Positions 27,411 through 35,659 of a DNA stretch of 64,000 nt are shown here, one piece after another; positions within the stretch are counted from its first letter, which is position 1, and each line of letters begins with the position of its first letter. The notes under the pieces are model-generated. The model worked only from the letters and a program-made list of their open reading frames with translations, did not search any database and was not told where the DNA came from. Made by a program: the position numbers and the translations under genes. Source of the stretch: Burkholderiales bacterium (lineage in GTDB: Bacteria > Pseudomonadota > Gammaproteobacteria > Burkholderiales > Burkholderiaceae_C); contig JACRAY010000017.1 of NCBI GenBank assembly GCA_016213325.1, positions 109,671 to 173,670 of the forward strand, in the 5' to 3' direction.

Positions 27411-28511
27411 ATGATCAACCGCCGCAACTTCAGCCTGGCCGCCGCCGCGGCCGGCCTCTCGCTCGTTTCCAGCTATGTGCGCGCCGACGGCAAGCGCGTG
27501 TTCCGCGCCGGCAACCCCAATGCCGTGCTCGACGCACAGCAGGCTTTTGCCACCTGCGGCCGGCACCCGAAGCTGAACTACTTCGCTGCCGAGAACGTGG
27601 ACCTGGAGTACGTGAACATGAGCACGATCGTGCAGGCCATGATGTCGATCGCGACCAACCAGGCCGACATCGGCTCGCTGGCGCCGGCGCTGTACCTGCC
27701 GGCCATCGCCAGGGAGCCGGGCCTGGGCCTGATCGCCGCCTACAAGTGGCTGCCGCGCAATGCGAACATCGTCGTCGTCAACGCGGACAGCCCCATCCGG
27801 ACGCTGCAGGACACGGTGGGCAAGCGCATCGGCATCCGCAACCAGGGCGACGGCGGCATCGTGCAGCTGCAGATGATGTACTCCGAGCTCGGCCTGCCCA
27901 CTGCCAACATCGACTTCGTGCCGGTGGGCGACGTCGGCATTGCGGCCACCGCACTGAAGGAAAAGAAGGTGGACGCGTACGTGTCGTTCGACACGGTGGG
28001 CGGCCGCATGGAGGCGCTGGGCTTTCCCATCCGCTACCTGCCGCAGCCGCCGCAGTACGCGAAGCTGGGCTCCGGCTGGTTCGGCTTCCGCAAGAAGGAC
28101 GTGAAGGACAACCGCAAGCAGGTGGCTGCGTTTTGCCGTGCCATGGCGAAGTCGACGTTGTTCGCGCACACCAACCTCGAGCAGGCGCTGAACATCCACT
28201 GGGAGCTGTACCCTGACTCCAAGCCGGCCGGCAAGACACTGGACGAAGCGCGCAAGGAAATCGGCATCATCCTGGGTCAGCGCAAGAACAACTGGATCCG
28301 CTGGCCGGACGACCCGGACCAGCGCTGGGGCGCGTCGACGGCGGCCGAGTGGAAGACGCTGATCGACGTGACGGCGAAGAGCTCCAACAACCCGCAGCTG
28401 GCGCAGCAGCTGGGCGACGTGTCGAACGTGTTCACCAACGACCTGATCGACGAGATCAACAACTTCGACAAGGCCGCCGTGATCCGCCAGGCGCGCGAGT
28501 TCAGGCTTTGA
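27411..28511 (+). CDS. ABC importer substrate-binding protein (SsuA/NMT1-like)
   Basis: A 366-residue periplasmic binding protein. The N-terminus MINRRNFSLAAAAAGLSLV looks like a twin-arginine-type signal (RRNFSL) with processing near SSYVRA. The mature part has the NMT1/SsuA-like layout, with MSTIVQAMMSIATNQADIGS and VGKRIGIRNQGDGG. A CAGGAG ribosome binding site precedes the ATG. Export through Tat would suggest folding before export, unusual but known for such proteins. The ligand is unknown. Confidence 0.9.
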   Translation: MINRRNFSLAAAAAGLSLVSSYVRADGKRVFRAGNPNAVLDAQQAFATCGRHPKLNYFAAENVDLEYVNMSTIVQAMMSIATNQADIGSLAPALYLPAIAREPGLGLIAAYKWLPRNANIVVVNADSPIRTLQDTVGKRIGIRNQGDGGIVQLQMMYSELGLPTANIDFVPVGDVGIAATALKEKKVDAYVSFDTVGGRMEALGFPIRYLPQPPQYAKLGSGWFGFRKKDVKDNRKQVAAFCRAMAKSTLFAHTNLEQALNIHWELYPDSKPAGKTLDEARKEIGIILGQRKNNWIRWPDDPDQRWGASTAAEWKTLIDVTAKSSNNPQLAQQLGDVSNVFTNDLIDEINNFDKAAVIRQAREFRL

Positions 28512-29662
28512 CGCCTGCGGCGGGCGAGTACCGCGGCGACGGCTGGTGCCACTGGCCGGGCTACCCGCAGCCTAGCGCGCTGCTCACGCGCGTGCTGGGC
28601 GGCGTGTCACTGGGCGCGGGCAGCATCGGCGAATGCCTGCGCACCGCCTCCCGCATCGACCCGGCGGACCCCGCGAGCTGGCACGCCGAGTGGCAGGCGC
28701 TCGCCGAGCGAGTGCACACGGATGCGCACCGTGTGCAACAGGCAGGACACCGTGCGACCGCGCGCGCGATGTTCCTGCGCGCCGCGGCCTACTTCCGCGC
28801 CGCGGAGTTCCTGCTCCCGCCGGGTGCTGCGGCGCGCGAAGCCGCTTTCGCGGCCGGCGTGAAATGCACCCGCGCCTGGGCCGAGCTGTCGGGCGGCACC
28901 GTCGCGCCGGTGGAGATTCCGCTGCCGGACGGCGGCTGGCTGGCCGCGTACTTCGCGCTGCCGCCCGGCGGCGCGCCGTCTCCCGCAGTCATCGTGTTCG
29001 GCGGGCTCGACGCCTGCAAGGAAGAGATGCTGCCGCGCGTGTGGCGCCACGCCACCGACCGCGGCATGGCGGTGCTCGTCGTCGACCTGCCGGGCCAGGG
29101 CGAGACGCGGCGCCGTGCCGGGCTGCCGCTGCGTTGCGATGTCGAGGTGCCGGTAGCGGCCTGCTGCGACTGGCTCGAACGGCAGGGCAGCGTCGACGCG
29201 ACACGCATCGGCTTGTGCGGCAGCAGCCTGGGCGGCGTGCTCGCGGCGCGCGCGGCAGCGCACGAACGGCGCCTGGCCGGCGTGGTTTCCGACAGCTGCA
29301 TCTTCGACTTGGCGGCGCACCTGGAGAGCCACCTTGCGGCGACCGGCGGGCAAGGCTGGGAACTGCTGGAATGGGTGTTCGGCTGCAGCAGCCCGCGCGA
29401 CGTGATCGAGAAGAGCCGCGCGCTGGGCATGGCCGCGGTGCTCGGCGAGATTCGCGTGCCGTACCTCATCGTGCAGGGCGAGCACGACTTCCTTGGCGTC
29501 GACACTGCGCGCAAGGCTTTCGAATTCGCCGCCGCGAGCGGCGTCGCTGCCGAATGGAAGTTGCTGACGCAGGCGGATACCGGCGCCGCCCATTGCCACA
29601 GCGACAATCCGGTGGTGGGGCTGGAGTTCGTGTGGGATTGGCTGCGCGGCCGGTTGGCCTAG
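28508..29662 (+). CDS. Alpha/beta hydrolase resembling 2,6-dihydroxypseudooxynicotine hydrolase/FrsA-like esterases
   Basis: A 384-residue protein from a TTG at 28508 that overlaps the binding-protein stop (TTGA). A helical N-terminal half (about 1-140) precedes an alpha/beta hydrolase core with VFGGLDACKEEM, nucleophile S240 in CGSSLGG, acid region QGEHDFLG and base region AAHCHSDN. This two-part layout recalls the C-C bond hydrolase of nicotine breakdown (recalled similarity). As last gene of the operon it may carry out a late hydrolysis step. The TTG start lacks a visible separate ribosome binding site. Confidence 0.82.
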   Translation: MTPAAGEYRGDGWCHWPGYPQPSALLTRVLGGVSLGAGSIGECLRTASRIDPADPASWHAEWQALAERVHTDAHRVQQAGHRATARAMFLRAAAYFRAAEFLLPPGAAAREAAFAAGVKCTRAWAELSGGTVAPVEIPLPDGGWLAAYFALPPGGAPSPAVIVFGGLDACKEEMLPRVWRHATDRGMAVLVVDLPGQGETRRRAGLPLRCDVEVPVAACCDWLERQGSVDATRIGLCGSSLGGVLAARAAAHERRLAGVVSDSCIFDLAAHLESHLAATGGQGWELLEWVFGCSSPRDVIEKSRALGMAAVLGEIRVPYLIVQGEHDFLGVDTARKAFEFAAASGVAAEWKLLTQADTGAAHCHSDNPVVGLEFVWDWLRGRLA

Positions 29663-29745
29663 CTCACCCCCACAGGGACAAGATTCAGCTCATAACCAAG
29701 GCTTTTCAAGTCGAACAGATTGGGATTCCGTCTAGAGACAAGGCC

Positions 29746-29781
29746 TTGATTGCGTCCCGAATTTTAGCTCATAATTGAGCT
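29746..29781 (+). promoter_or_regulatory. Promoter with palindromic operator of the HipA-like gene, near-leaderless
   Basis: TTGATT (29746-29751) and CATAAT (29770-29775) form a -35/-10 pair with 18-bp spacing. The palindrome AGCTCA-TAAT-TGAGCT (29766-29781) covers the -10, and another AGCTCATAA copy lies at 29687-29695. The ATG at 29786 falls about 10 bp after the -10, so the mRNA would have almost no leader. The helix-turn-helix of the encoded protein is the likely binder. Confidence 0.6.
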
Positions 29782-29785
29782 CACA

Positions 29786-31180
29786 ATGAGACCCCGAGAC
29801 GTTCCGGCACGAGAGGGCATCCGAGCGACTCTCCGGCTTGGCCCAAAGACCAACCGCGACCTGGAACGGGCCACGCTCGTCAGCGCGGCAACGACCAAGC
29901 GCATCCTCCAGGAACTCCAGGCGGAGATCGTCTCTGCCGGGCAGACCCGCCAACGCAAGCATGCACTGCGTCGCCAGGTCCGTGGAACCATGTCAACGCT
30001 CGAAACATTCGTGATCGGCGAGGACGGCCGCCCAGCCCGTGGACCCGATGTCCAGTTGGTTCAGCCGAGCGGCTGTTACGCGCTGCTGGACCCCGCCGTG
30101 TGGCCCCAGGACGCTGCCCAGGGCGGGTGGTGGGACGGCCTGCCTTACCCTCTTTACGACATGCGCCCGCAAGGCTATCTGGGTCGAGTCCTGGCACAGG
30201 AGTTCGCCCCCACACTGGCCGTTCCCACAAGCCCCGAGGACTGGAGTGACGACGATGTCCTGTGGTTCCTGGCGCACCATGGGGCGGACACCCCGGGCAA
30301 CCTGATCGTCGGGGAACGAGCGATGCAACTCTGGACGCGCGAACGGTCCGAGCTGCGGGTGATCCCCGATCGAGCCGTGAAGCGGGAGTACGTTGAACGT
30401 GCGCAGACTTCACACAGGCAGGCTGGTGCGGGCTCCAGCGCAGGCGGGGAGTATCCGAAGTTCACGGCGGCACGCTCCGCCGCGCGTTCGCTGACGCCCT
30501 ACGTAATCGTGAAGTTCTCCGGGGGCGAGAACACTGGCCCTGCCCGGCGATGGGCCGACTTGCTGGTTTGCGAACACCTCGCGGGTGAGGTCATCTCGAC
30601 GCTTGACGGTCACTCGGCGGCGCGCAGTCGAATCATCGAAGCCGGCGGACGAACCTTCCTCGAGAGCGAGCGGTTCGACCGGCACGGGGAGCATGGGCGT
30701 AGCGCGGTCGTGTCGCTCTCCGCCGTGGAGGGAGCGCTGTCAGGCGCCGGCCCGCTGGCGTGGCCAGCGGTGGTGGGCTCGCCTGCTGGCAAGCAGTTCT
30801 TCCCGGCTCGAGTCCGTGAGCGCGTCGAAGAGCTTTGGTGGTTTGGCCGTTTCATCGCAAATACGGATATGCACCATGCCAACCTGGGCCTGCGGCCACG
30901 CGGGACGCTGTTCGAACTGGCTCCGGTTTATGACATGTTGCCAATGCGCTATGCGCCGCTGCGTGGCGGCGACGTCCGTAATCCGGAGTTCGCGGTCCAC
31001 GACCTGCCGATGCCCCCCCGCGACGCACAACTCCGGTGGGCGGCAGTCCTTGGCGCAGCGCTCACCTTCTGGGACGAGGCATCTCGCGATTCGCGCATCA
31101 GCGAACCATTCCGCCGTGCCTGCGCTGCGAACGGGATTGCGTTGCTGCGATGGTCGGAGACTTGGGCAGGAGCGCAGTAG
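29786..31180 (+). CDS. Stand-alone HipA-family kinase toxin with N-terminal HTH (YjjJ/HipH-like)
   Basis: A 464-residue HipA-type protein. Residues 1-60 look like a winged helix (TNRDLERATLVSAATTKRIL), and the rest is the HipA kinase fold. It has the ATP-side YVIVKFSGGE, the ESERFDRHG segment, catalytic N359-T-D361-M-H-H-A-N366 and the metal-binding D383 in APVYDMLP. No separate hipB antitoxin gene is present, so the fused HTH probably gives DNA binding and self-control, as in the E. coli YjjJ/HipH type. It lies beside tRNA-Val. Its codon use is somewhat less GC3-extreme than its neighbours, hinting at transfer. Confidence 0.88.
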   Translation: MRPRDVPAREGIRATLRLGPKTNRDLERATLVSAATTKRILQELQAEIVSAGQTRQRKHALRRQVRGTMSTLETFVIGEDGRPARGPDVQLVQPSGCYALLDPAVWPQDAAQGGWWDGLPYPLYDMRPQGYLGRVLAQEFAPTLAVPTSPEDWSDDDVLWFLAHHGADTPGNLIVGERAMQLWTRERSELRVIPDRAVKREYVERAQTSHRQAGAGSSAGGEYPKFTAARSAARSLTPYVIVKFSGGENTGPARRWADLLVCEHLAGEVISTLDGHSAARSRIIEAGGRTFLESERFDRHGEHGRSAVVSLSAVEGALSGAGPLAWPAVVGSPAGKQFFPARVRERVEELWWFGRFIANTDMHHANLGLRPRGTLFELAPVYDMLPMRYAPLRGGDVRNPEFAVHDLPMPPRDAQLRWAAVLGAALTFWDEASRDSRISEPFRRACAANGIALLRWSETWAGAQ

Positions 31181-31192
31181 CTCGCACCCCAA

Positions 31193-31222
31193 GCAAGACG
31201 CCACCCGAAGGTGGCGTCTTGC
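31193..31222. terminator. Strong 13-bp hairpin between the HipA-like gene and tRNA-Val
   Basis: GCAAGACGCCACC / GGTGGCGTCTTGC with a CGAA loop, followed by ATTTGT on the plus strand. It lies 12 bp after the HipA stop and 8 bp from the 3' end of the opposite-strand tRNA. It can serve as a two-way terminator. Confidence 0.75.
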
Positions 31223-31229
31223 ATTTGTC

Positions 31230-31304
31230 TGGTGGGTGGTATAGGGATCGAACCTATGGCCCCCGCCGTGTGAAGGCGATGCTCTACCGCTGAGCTAACC
31301 ACCC
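31230..31304 (-). tRNA. tRNA-Val (anticodon CAC)
   Basis: The minus strand folds into a 75-nt cloverleaf with encoded CCA. The acceptor stem is GGGTGGT / ACCACCC, the D stem GCTC / GAGC, the anticodon stem TCGCC / GGCGG with loop TTCACAC (anticodon CAC, reading GTG), and the T stem ATAGG / CCTAT with loop TTCGATC. Discriminator is A. Confidence 0.96.
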
Positions 31305-31334
31305 GAGGGCTTCGCCAAGAAAGCGAAGCGCGAA

Positions 31335-32060
31335 TTATGCCATAGCCGCGGATGGGCTCGTCGGGCCGATGCGCCACAGCGTCCGGCCCTTGCTTTCCTT
31401 GTCCAGTTGCGCCAGCACCTCCTCGTGCGCCGCAGCCTCCTGCTCGTTGGCCAGCAGCACGGGCAGCGTGAACTGGCGCAGGTCGATGCGCGTAGTGATG
31501 CCGGCCACGGTGTGCGAGTCCACCACGTCGATCAGCAGAGCGTCCTGGCCGCGCGTGAGGTTGATGTAGACGTCGGCCAGCAGCTCCGCATCCAGCAGTG
31601 CGCCGTGCAGCGTGCGGCCCGAGTTGTCGACGCCCAGGCGGTCGCACAGCGCGTCGAGGCTGTTGCGCTTGCCGGGGTACATTTCCTTGGCCATGGTGAG
31701 CGTGTCCACCACGTTCGCCACCACGGTGCCGATGCGCTTGCGGCCCGCCAGCTCGAGTTCCTTATCGAGGAAGCCGACGTCGAAGGGCGCGTTGTGGATG
31801 ATGACCTCGGCGCCGCGCAGGTACTCCACCAGTTCCTCGGCCACGGCCGCGAACTTCGGCTTGTCGCGCAGGAATTCGTTGCTGATGCCGTGCACCTTCA
31901 GCGCGTCTTCATGGCTGTCACGCTCGGGGTTCAGGTACCAGTGCTTGTTGTGGCCGGTGAGCTTGCGGCCCACCAGCTCCACGCAGCCGATCTCGATGAT
32001 GCGGTCGCCGGCTTCGGCCGACAGGCCGGTGGTTTCGGTGTCTAGGACGATCTGGCGCAT
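31335..32060 (-). CDS. dnaQ: DNA polymerase III epsilon subunit (3'-5' proofreading exonuclease)
   Basis: A 241-residue DEDDh exonuclease. ExoI is DTETTG at residues 7-12, ExoII is around IIHNAPFDVGFLD, and ExoIII is HGALLDAELLADVY. The C-terminal part should bind the polymerase alpha subunit. The ATG at 32060 starts 17 bp after the ferredoxin gene on the same strand, so it may be read from the isc transcript. The tRNA-Val gene follows 30 bp downstream. Confidence 0.96.
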   Translation of the reverse strand: MRQIVLDTETTGLSAEAGDRIIEIGCVELVGRKLTGHNKHWYLNPERDSHEDALKVHGISNEFLRDKPKFAAVAEELVEYLRGAEVIIHNAPFDVGFLDKELELAGRKRIGTVVANVVDTLTMAKEMYPGKRNSLDALCDRLGVDNSGRTLHGALLDAELLADVYINLTRGQDALLIDVVDSHTVAGITTRIDLRQFTLPVLLANEQEAAAHEEVLAQLDKESKGRTLWRIGPTSPSAAMA

Positions 32061-32077
32061 GGCGCCGATTATGCCGA

Positions 32078-32416
32078 CTAGTGCTTCTCTTTCGCGTGGT
32101 TGATGGAGTACTTCGGGATCTCCACCACCAGGTCCTTGTGGTCCACGATGGCCTGGCACGACAGGCGCGAGTTCGGCTCCAGCCCCCACGCGCGATCCAG
32201 CAGGTCTTCCTCGTCCTCGTCCATCTCGTTCAGCGAATTGAAGCCCTCGCGCACGACCACGTGGCAGGTGGTGCAGGCGCAACTCATGTCGCACGCGTGC
32301 TCGATCTCGACGCCGTTGTCCAGCAGCGCTTCGCAGATCGACGTGCCCGCGGGCGCTTCGATCTCCTTGCCGGCGGGGCAGTACTCGGGGTGGGGCAGGA
32401 TCTTGATGACCGCCAT
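32078..32416 (-). CDS. fdx: ISC-system [2Fe-2S] ferredoxin
   Basis: A 112-residue adrenodoxin-like ferredoxin. The cluster ligands are C42, C48 and C51 (ACDMSCACTTC) plus C87 (RLSCQAI). It supplies electrons during Fe-S cluster assembly. Last gene of the isc operon, starting 2 bp after hscA. No iscX follows; dnaQ comes next. Confidence 0.96.
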   Translation of the reverse strand: MAVIKILPHPEYCPAGKEIEAPAGTSICEALLDNGVEIEHACDMSCACTTCHVVVREGFNSLNEMDEDEEDLLDRAWGLEPNSRLSCQAIVDHKDLVVEIPKYSINHAKEKH

Positions 32417-32418
32417 GC

Positions 32419-34275
32419 TCAGATCGCTTCCAGTTTCTTGCCGGCCAGCGCCCGGCGGATGCCTTCGTTCATGCGAAGCGCGGCGAAGGCCTCGGTGCCG
32501 TTCGCCAGCTCCTTGATCGACGCTTCGATCACCGCCGCGTCATCGCTATGCTGTGCCACCTCGCGCAGGCGGCTCGCCAGTGCGTCGATTTCGGCGCGCT
32601 CGGTCGCGTCCAGCAACTGGCCGTCGGCGTCCAGCGCGCTCTTCGTGGCCAGCAGCATGCGTTCAGCCTCCACGCGCGCTTCGCTGAGCGCCCGCGCCTT
32701 CATGTCCGCTTCTGCAGTGGTAAAGCTCTCCTGCAGCATGCGGGCGATCTCGCTGTCGGACAGGCCGTAAGACGGCTTCACTTCCACTTTCGCCTCCACG
32801 CCGCTGCCCTGCTCCTTCGCGCCCACGTGCAGCAGGCCGTCGGCGTCGATGGTGAAGGTCACGCGGATGCGTGCGGCGCCGGCCACCATAGGCGGTATGC
32901 CGCGCAGCTCGAAGCGCGCAAGGCTGCGGCAATCCGCTACCAGGTCGCGCTCGCCCTGCACGACGTGGATGGCCATCGCGGTCTGGCCGTCCTTGAAGGT
33001 CGTGAAGTCCTGCGCCTTGGCGGTGGGAATGGTTTCGTTGCGCGGCACGATTCGCTCGACGAGCCCGCCCATGGTCTCGATGCCCAATGACAGCGGGATC
33101 ACGTCCAGCAGCAGCAGTTCGCCTTGCGGGTTGTTGCCGGCGAGCTGGTTGGCCTGCGCGGCCGCACCCAGCGCCACGACTTCGTCGGGGTCCAGGTTGG
33201 TCAGCGGCTCGCGGCCGAAGAATTCCGCCACGGCGCGCTGCACCTGGGGCATGCGGGTGGAGCCGCCCACCAGCACCACGCCCTGGATCTCGTCCTTGCC
33301 GAGCTTCGCGTCACGCAGGGCCTTGCGCACCGCCGCCAGGGTGCGAGCCGTCAATTCCTTGGTGACTTCCTCGAAATCGGTGCGCGTGACCGTCACTTCA
33401 CGTCCGCTGGCGACCGGCAACTGCACGGTCACCTGTTCCACGGCCGAGAGCTGTTCCTTGGCCCGGCGCGCAGCCATCTTCACGGCCGCCTTCTCGGTGG
33501 CGGTCGTGGCCTGGGCATTCGCCTGCTGCAGCATCCAGTCGGCCAGCGCGCGGTCGTAGTCGTCGCCGCCCAGCGCCGAGTCGCCCCCGGTGGACACCAC
33601 CTCGAACACGCCCTTGCTCAGGCGCAGGATCGAGATGTCGAATGTGCCGCCACCCAGGTCGTACACGGCATAGACACCCTCGGCGGAGTTGTCCAGGCCA
33701 TAGGCGATCGCTGCCGCGGTCGGCTCGTTGATCAGGCGCAGCACGTTCAGGCCGGCCAGCTGCGCAGCGTCCTTGGTCGCTTGCCGTTGCGCGTCGTCGA
33801 AGTAGGCCGGCACGGTGATGACGACGCCGTACAGGTCGTCGTTGAACGTGTCCTCGGCGCGATAACGCAGCGTGGCCAGGATCTCGGCGCTCACTTCCAC
33901 CGGCGACTTCTCGCCGGCGCGCGTCTCGAGCGCCAGCATGCCCGGCTTGTCGATGAAGCGATAGGGGAGCTTGGCGCGGCTGGCGATGTCGGCCAGCCCG
34001 CGGCCCATGAATCGCTTGGCCGAAGCAATGGTGTTCTCGGGGTCTTCGGCCTGCGCGGCCTGCGCGTCGTAGCCGATCTGCCGCCCGCCACCGGGCAAGT
34101 AGCGCACCACGGAAGGCAGCAGCACGCGGCCTTCGCCATCGGGCAGGCATTCGGCGACGCCGCTGCGCACCGCCGCCACCAGCGAATGGGTCGTGCCCAG
34201 GTCGATGCCTACCGCTATGCGGCGCTGGTGCGGGTCGGGCGATTGCCCGGGTTCAGAGATCTGCAGGAGGGCCAT
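32419..34275 (-). CDS. hscA: Fe-S assembly chaperone HscA (Hsp70 type)
   Basis: A 618-residue Hsp70 with the ATPase start [14 protein letters not shown], the phosphate loop [12 protein letters not shown], and the linker plus substrate-binding domain after about residue 390. Length matches HscA rather than DnaK. It acts with HscB to release clusters from IscU. Located between hscB (7 bp) and fdx (2 bp). Confidence 0.96.
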   Translation of the reverse strand: MALLQISEPGQSPDPHQRRIAVGIDLGTTHSLVAAVRSGVAECLPDGEGRVLLPSVVRYLPGGGRQIGYDAQAAQAEDPENTIASAKRFMGRGLADIASRAKLPYRFIDKPGMLALETRAGEKSPVEVSAEILATLRYRAEDTFNDDLYGVVITVPAYFDDAQRQATKDAAQLAGLNVLRLINEPTAAAIAYGLDNSAEGVYAVYDLGGGTFDISILRLSKGVFEVVSTGGDSALGGDDYDRALADWMLQQANAQATTATEKAAVKMAARRAKEQLSAVEQVTVQLPVASGREVTVTRTDFEEVTKELTARTLAAVRKALRDAKLGKDEIQGVVLVGGSTRMPQVQRAVAEFFGREPLTNLDPDEVVALGAAAQANQLAGNNPQGELLLLDVIPLSLGIETMGGLVERIVPRNETIPTAKAQDFTTFKDGQTAMAIHVVQGERDLVADCRSLARFELRGIPPMVAGAARIRVTFTIDADGLLHVGAKEQGSGVEAKVEVKPSYGLSDSEIARMLQESFTTAEADMKARALSEARVEAERMLLATKSALDADGQLLDATERAEIDALASRLREVAQHSDDAAVIEASIKELANGTEAFAALRMNEGIRRALAGKKLEAI

Positions 34276-34282
34276 GGAACCC

Positions 34283-34801
34283 TTATTGTCCCAGCTGTTC
34301 CAGCCGCGACTCGACCTGCTCGCCGAAACGCTCGATGAACATGAGGGCTCTCACCTGCTGGGCGGCAGCGTGCGGGTCGTCGGCGGCGTCCAGGAGGTCC
34401 TCGACCCGCATCATGTGCTCGCTGAGCGACTTCTCCAGTTGCTGCCGCAGCCCGTCGAGGTCACTCTCGCCACGCGCTGCTTCCAGCTCTTCGCGCCATT
34501 CCATCTGTTCCACCAGGAAGTCGGCGGGCATGGCGGTGTTCTTCTCGGCTTCGATCGGCGCCCCGCGCAGCTGGCACAGGTAGGCCGCGCGCCGCAAGGG
34601 GTCCTTCAGCCGGTTGTACGCCTCGTTGATGCGCACCGACCACTGGAGCGCCAGCCGCTGCGCGGCCCCGCCCTGCGCCGCGAACTTGTCGGGATGGGCT
34701 TCGCGCTGCAGTTCCTTCCAGCGCGCGTCGACCTGCGCGCGGTCCTGCGCGAATCGCTCTGGGAGGCCGAAAAGTTCGAAGTCGGAGGATTGGAGGTTCA
34801 C
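34283..34801 (-). CDS. hscB: Fe-S assembly co-chaperone HscB
   Basis: A 172-residue J-domain protein. [11 protein letters not shown] opens the J domain, the HPD motif lies in REAHPDKF, and the C-terminal three-helix bundle binds IscU. The start is a GTG at 34801. The frame stays open further upstream, but only through the palindromic array at 34816-34910, so the GTG, which gives the usual family length, is preferred. The array separates it from iscA by 125 bp within the operon. Confidence 0.93.
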   Translation of the reverse strand: MNLQSSDFELFGLPERFAQDRAQVDARWKELQREAHPDKFAAQGGAAQRLALQWSVRINEAYNRLKDPLRRAAYLCQLRGAPIEAEKNTAMPADFLVEQMEWREELEAARGESDLDGLRQQLEKSLSEHMMRVEDLLDAADDPHAAAQQVRALMFIERFGEQVESRLEQLGQ

Positions 34802-34815
34802 TGGCTTGGCCTGGA

Positions 34816-34910
34816 TCGCAGAAGACGCAGAAACTTCGCAGAAGTCGCAGAAGAATTCATGGAGGATCCTTTCTGCGTCTTCTGCGCAACTTCTGCGTCT
34901 TCTGCGTTCC
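34816..34910. repeat. Inverted array of 9-bp units inside the isc operon (GACGCAGAA type)
   Basis: Left arm at 34816-34852 with repeated CGCAGAAG units, right arm at 34869-34910 with repeated CTTCTGCG units, centre about 16 nt. Same family as 38104-38223, and related in layout to 8541-8639. It sits between iscA and hscB, where a hairpin could reduce or process the distal transcript. Confidence 0.85.
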
Positions 34911-34926
34911 GGGCCTGGCCAAGAAG

Positions 34927-35250
34927 CTACACGCGGAAGGATTCCCCGCACCCACAGCGGTCGCGTTCGTTCGGGTTGTTGAAGCGAAAGCCCTCGTTGA
35001 GGCCCTCGCGCACGAAGTCGAGCTCGGTGCCGTCGATGTAGGCCAGGCTTTTCGGGTCGATCAGCAGCTTGACGCCGTGGGTCTCGAACACCACGTCTTC
35101 CGGCGCGGTGTCGTCCACGTATTCGAGCTTGTACGCCAGGCCCGAGCAACCGGTGGTCTTGACGCCCAGGCGCACGCCTATCCCTTTGCCGCGCTTGGCA
35201 AGGTACCGGTTCACATGGCGCGCAGCGGCTTCCGTGAGGGTGACGGCCAT
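34927..35250 (-). CDS. iscA: A-type Fe-S carrier IscA
   Basis: A 107-residue A-type carrier. The three conserved cysteines are C35 (KTTGCSG), C99 and C101 (DRCGCGESF). It delivers clusters or iron during maturation of Fe-S proteins. It starts 4 bp after iscU; downstream comes the palindromic array and hscB. Confidence 0.96.
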   Translation of the reverse strand: MAVTLTEAAARHVNRYLAKRGKGIGVRLGVKTTGCSGLAYKLEYVDDTAPEDVVFETHGVKLLIDPKSLAYIDGTELDFVREGLNEGFRFNNPNERDRCGCGESFRV

Positions 35251-35254
35251 CAGC

Positions 35255-35641
35255 TTACTGCGTGTGCTTCTTGCGGTAGTCTTCGACGGCGGCCTTGATC
35301 GCGTCTTCGGCCAGGATCGAGCAGTGGATCTTCACGGGCGGCAACGCCAGCTCTTCGGCGATGTGGCTGTTCTTGATCTCCACGGCCTGGTCCAGCGTCT
35401 TGCCCTTGACCCATTCGGTCACCAGCGAGCTCGACGCAATGGCGGAGCCGCAGCCGTAGGTCTTGAAGCGCGCGTCTTCGATGACGCCGGTGGACGGGTT
35501 CACCTTGATCTGCAGCTTCATCACGTCGCCGCAGGCGGGCGCGCCCACCATGCCGGTGCCTACGGACTCGTCGCCCTTTTCGAAGGAGCCGACGTTGCGG
35601 GGGTTCTCATAGTGGTCGACGACTTTTTCAGAATATGCCAT
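35255..35641 (-). CDS. iscU: Fe-S cluster scaffold IscU
   Basis: A 128-residue scaffold. Ligands C37 and D39 (APACGDV), C64 ([11 protein letters not shown]), H106 and C107 are all present, as is the HscA-binding LPPVK motif at 100-104. Clusters are built here from sulfur supplied by IscS. It lies 18 bp after iscS in the isc operon. Confidence 0.97.
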   Translation of the reverse strand: MAYSEKVVDHYENPRNVGSFEKGDESVGTGMVGAPACGDVMKLQIKVNPSTGVIEDARFKTYGCGSAIASSSLVTEWVKGKTLDQAVEIKNSHIAEELALPPVKIHCSILAEDAIKAAVEDYRKKHTQ

Positions 35642-35659
35642 GTCAGTACTCCTGTATGC

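Noticed and set aside
29663..29785. A separate HipB-type antitoxin gene upstream of the HipA-like kinase
   Set aside because: The 123-bp gap holds no open frame of useful length; the HTH is fused to the kinase itself.
31181..31334. Phage attachment site at tRNA-Val
   Set aside because: No direct repeat of the tRNA 3' end and no integrase gene were found within the window.
34802..35149. A longer HscB starting far upstream
   Set aside because: The extension reads through the palindromic array and out-of-frame iscA sequence; the GTG at 34801 gives the normal family length and begins at the J domain.
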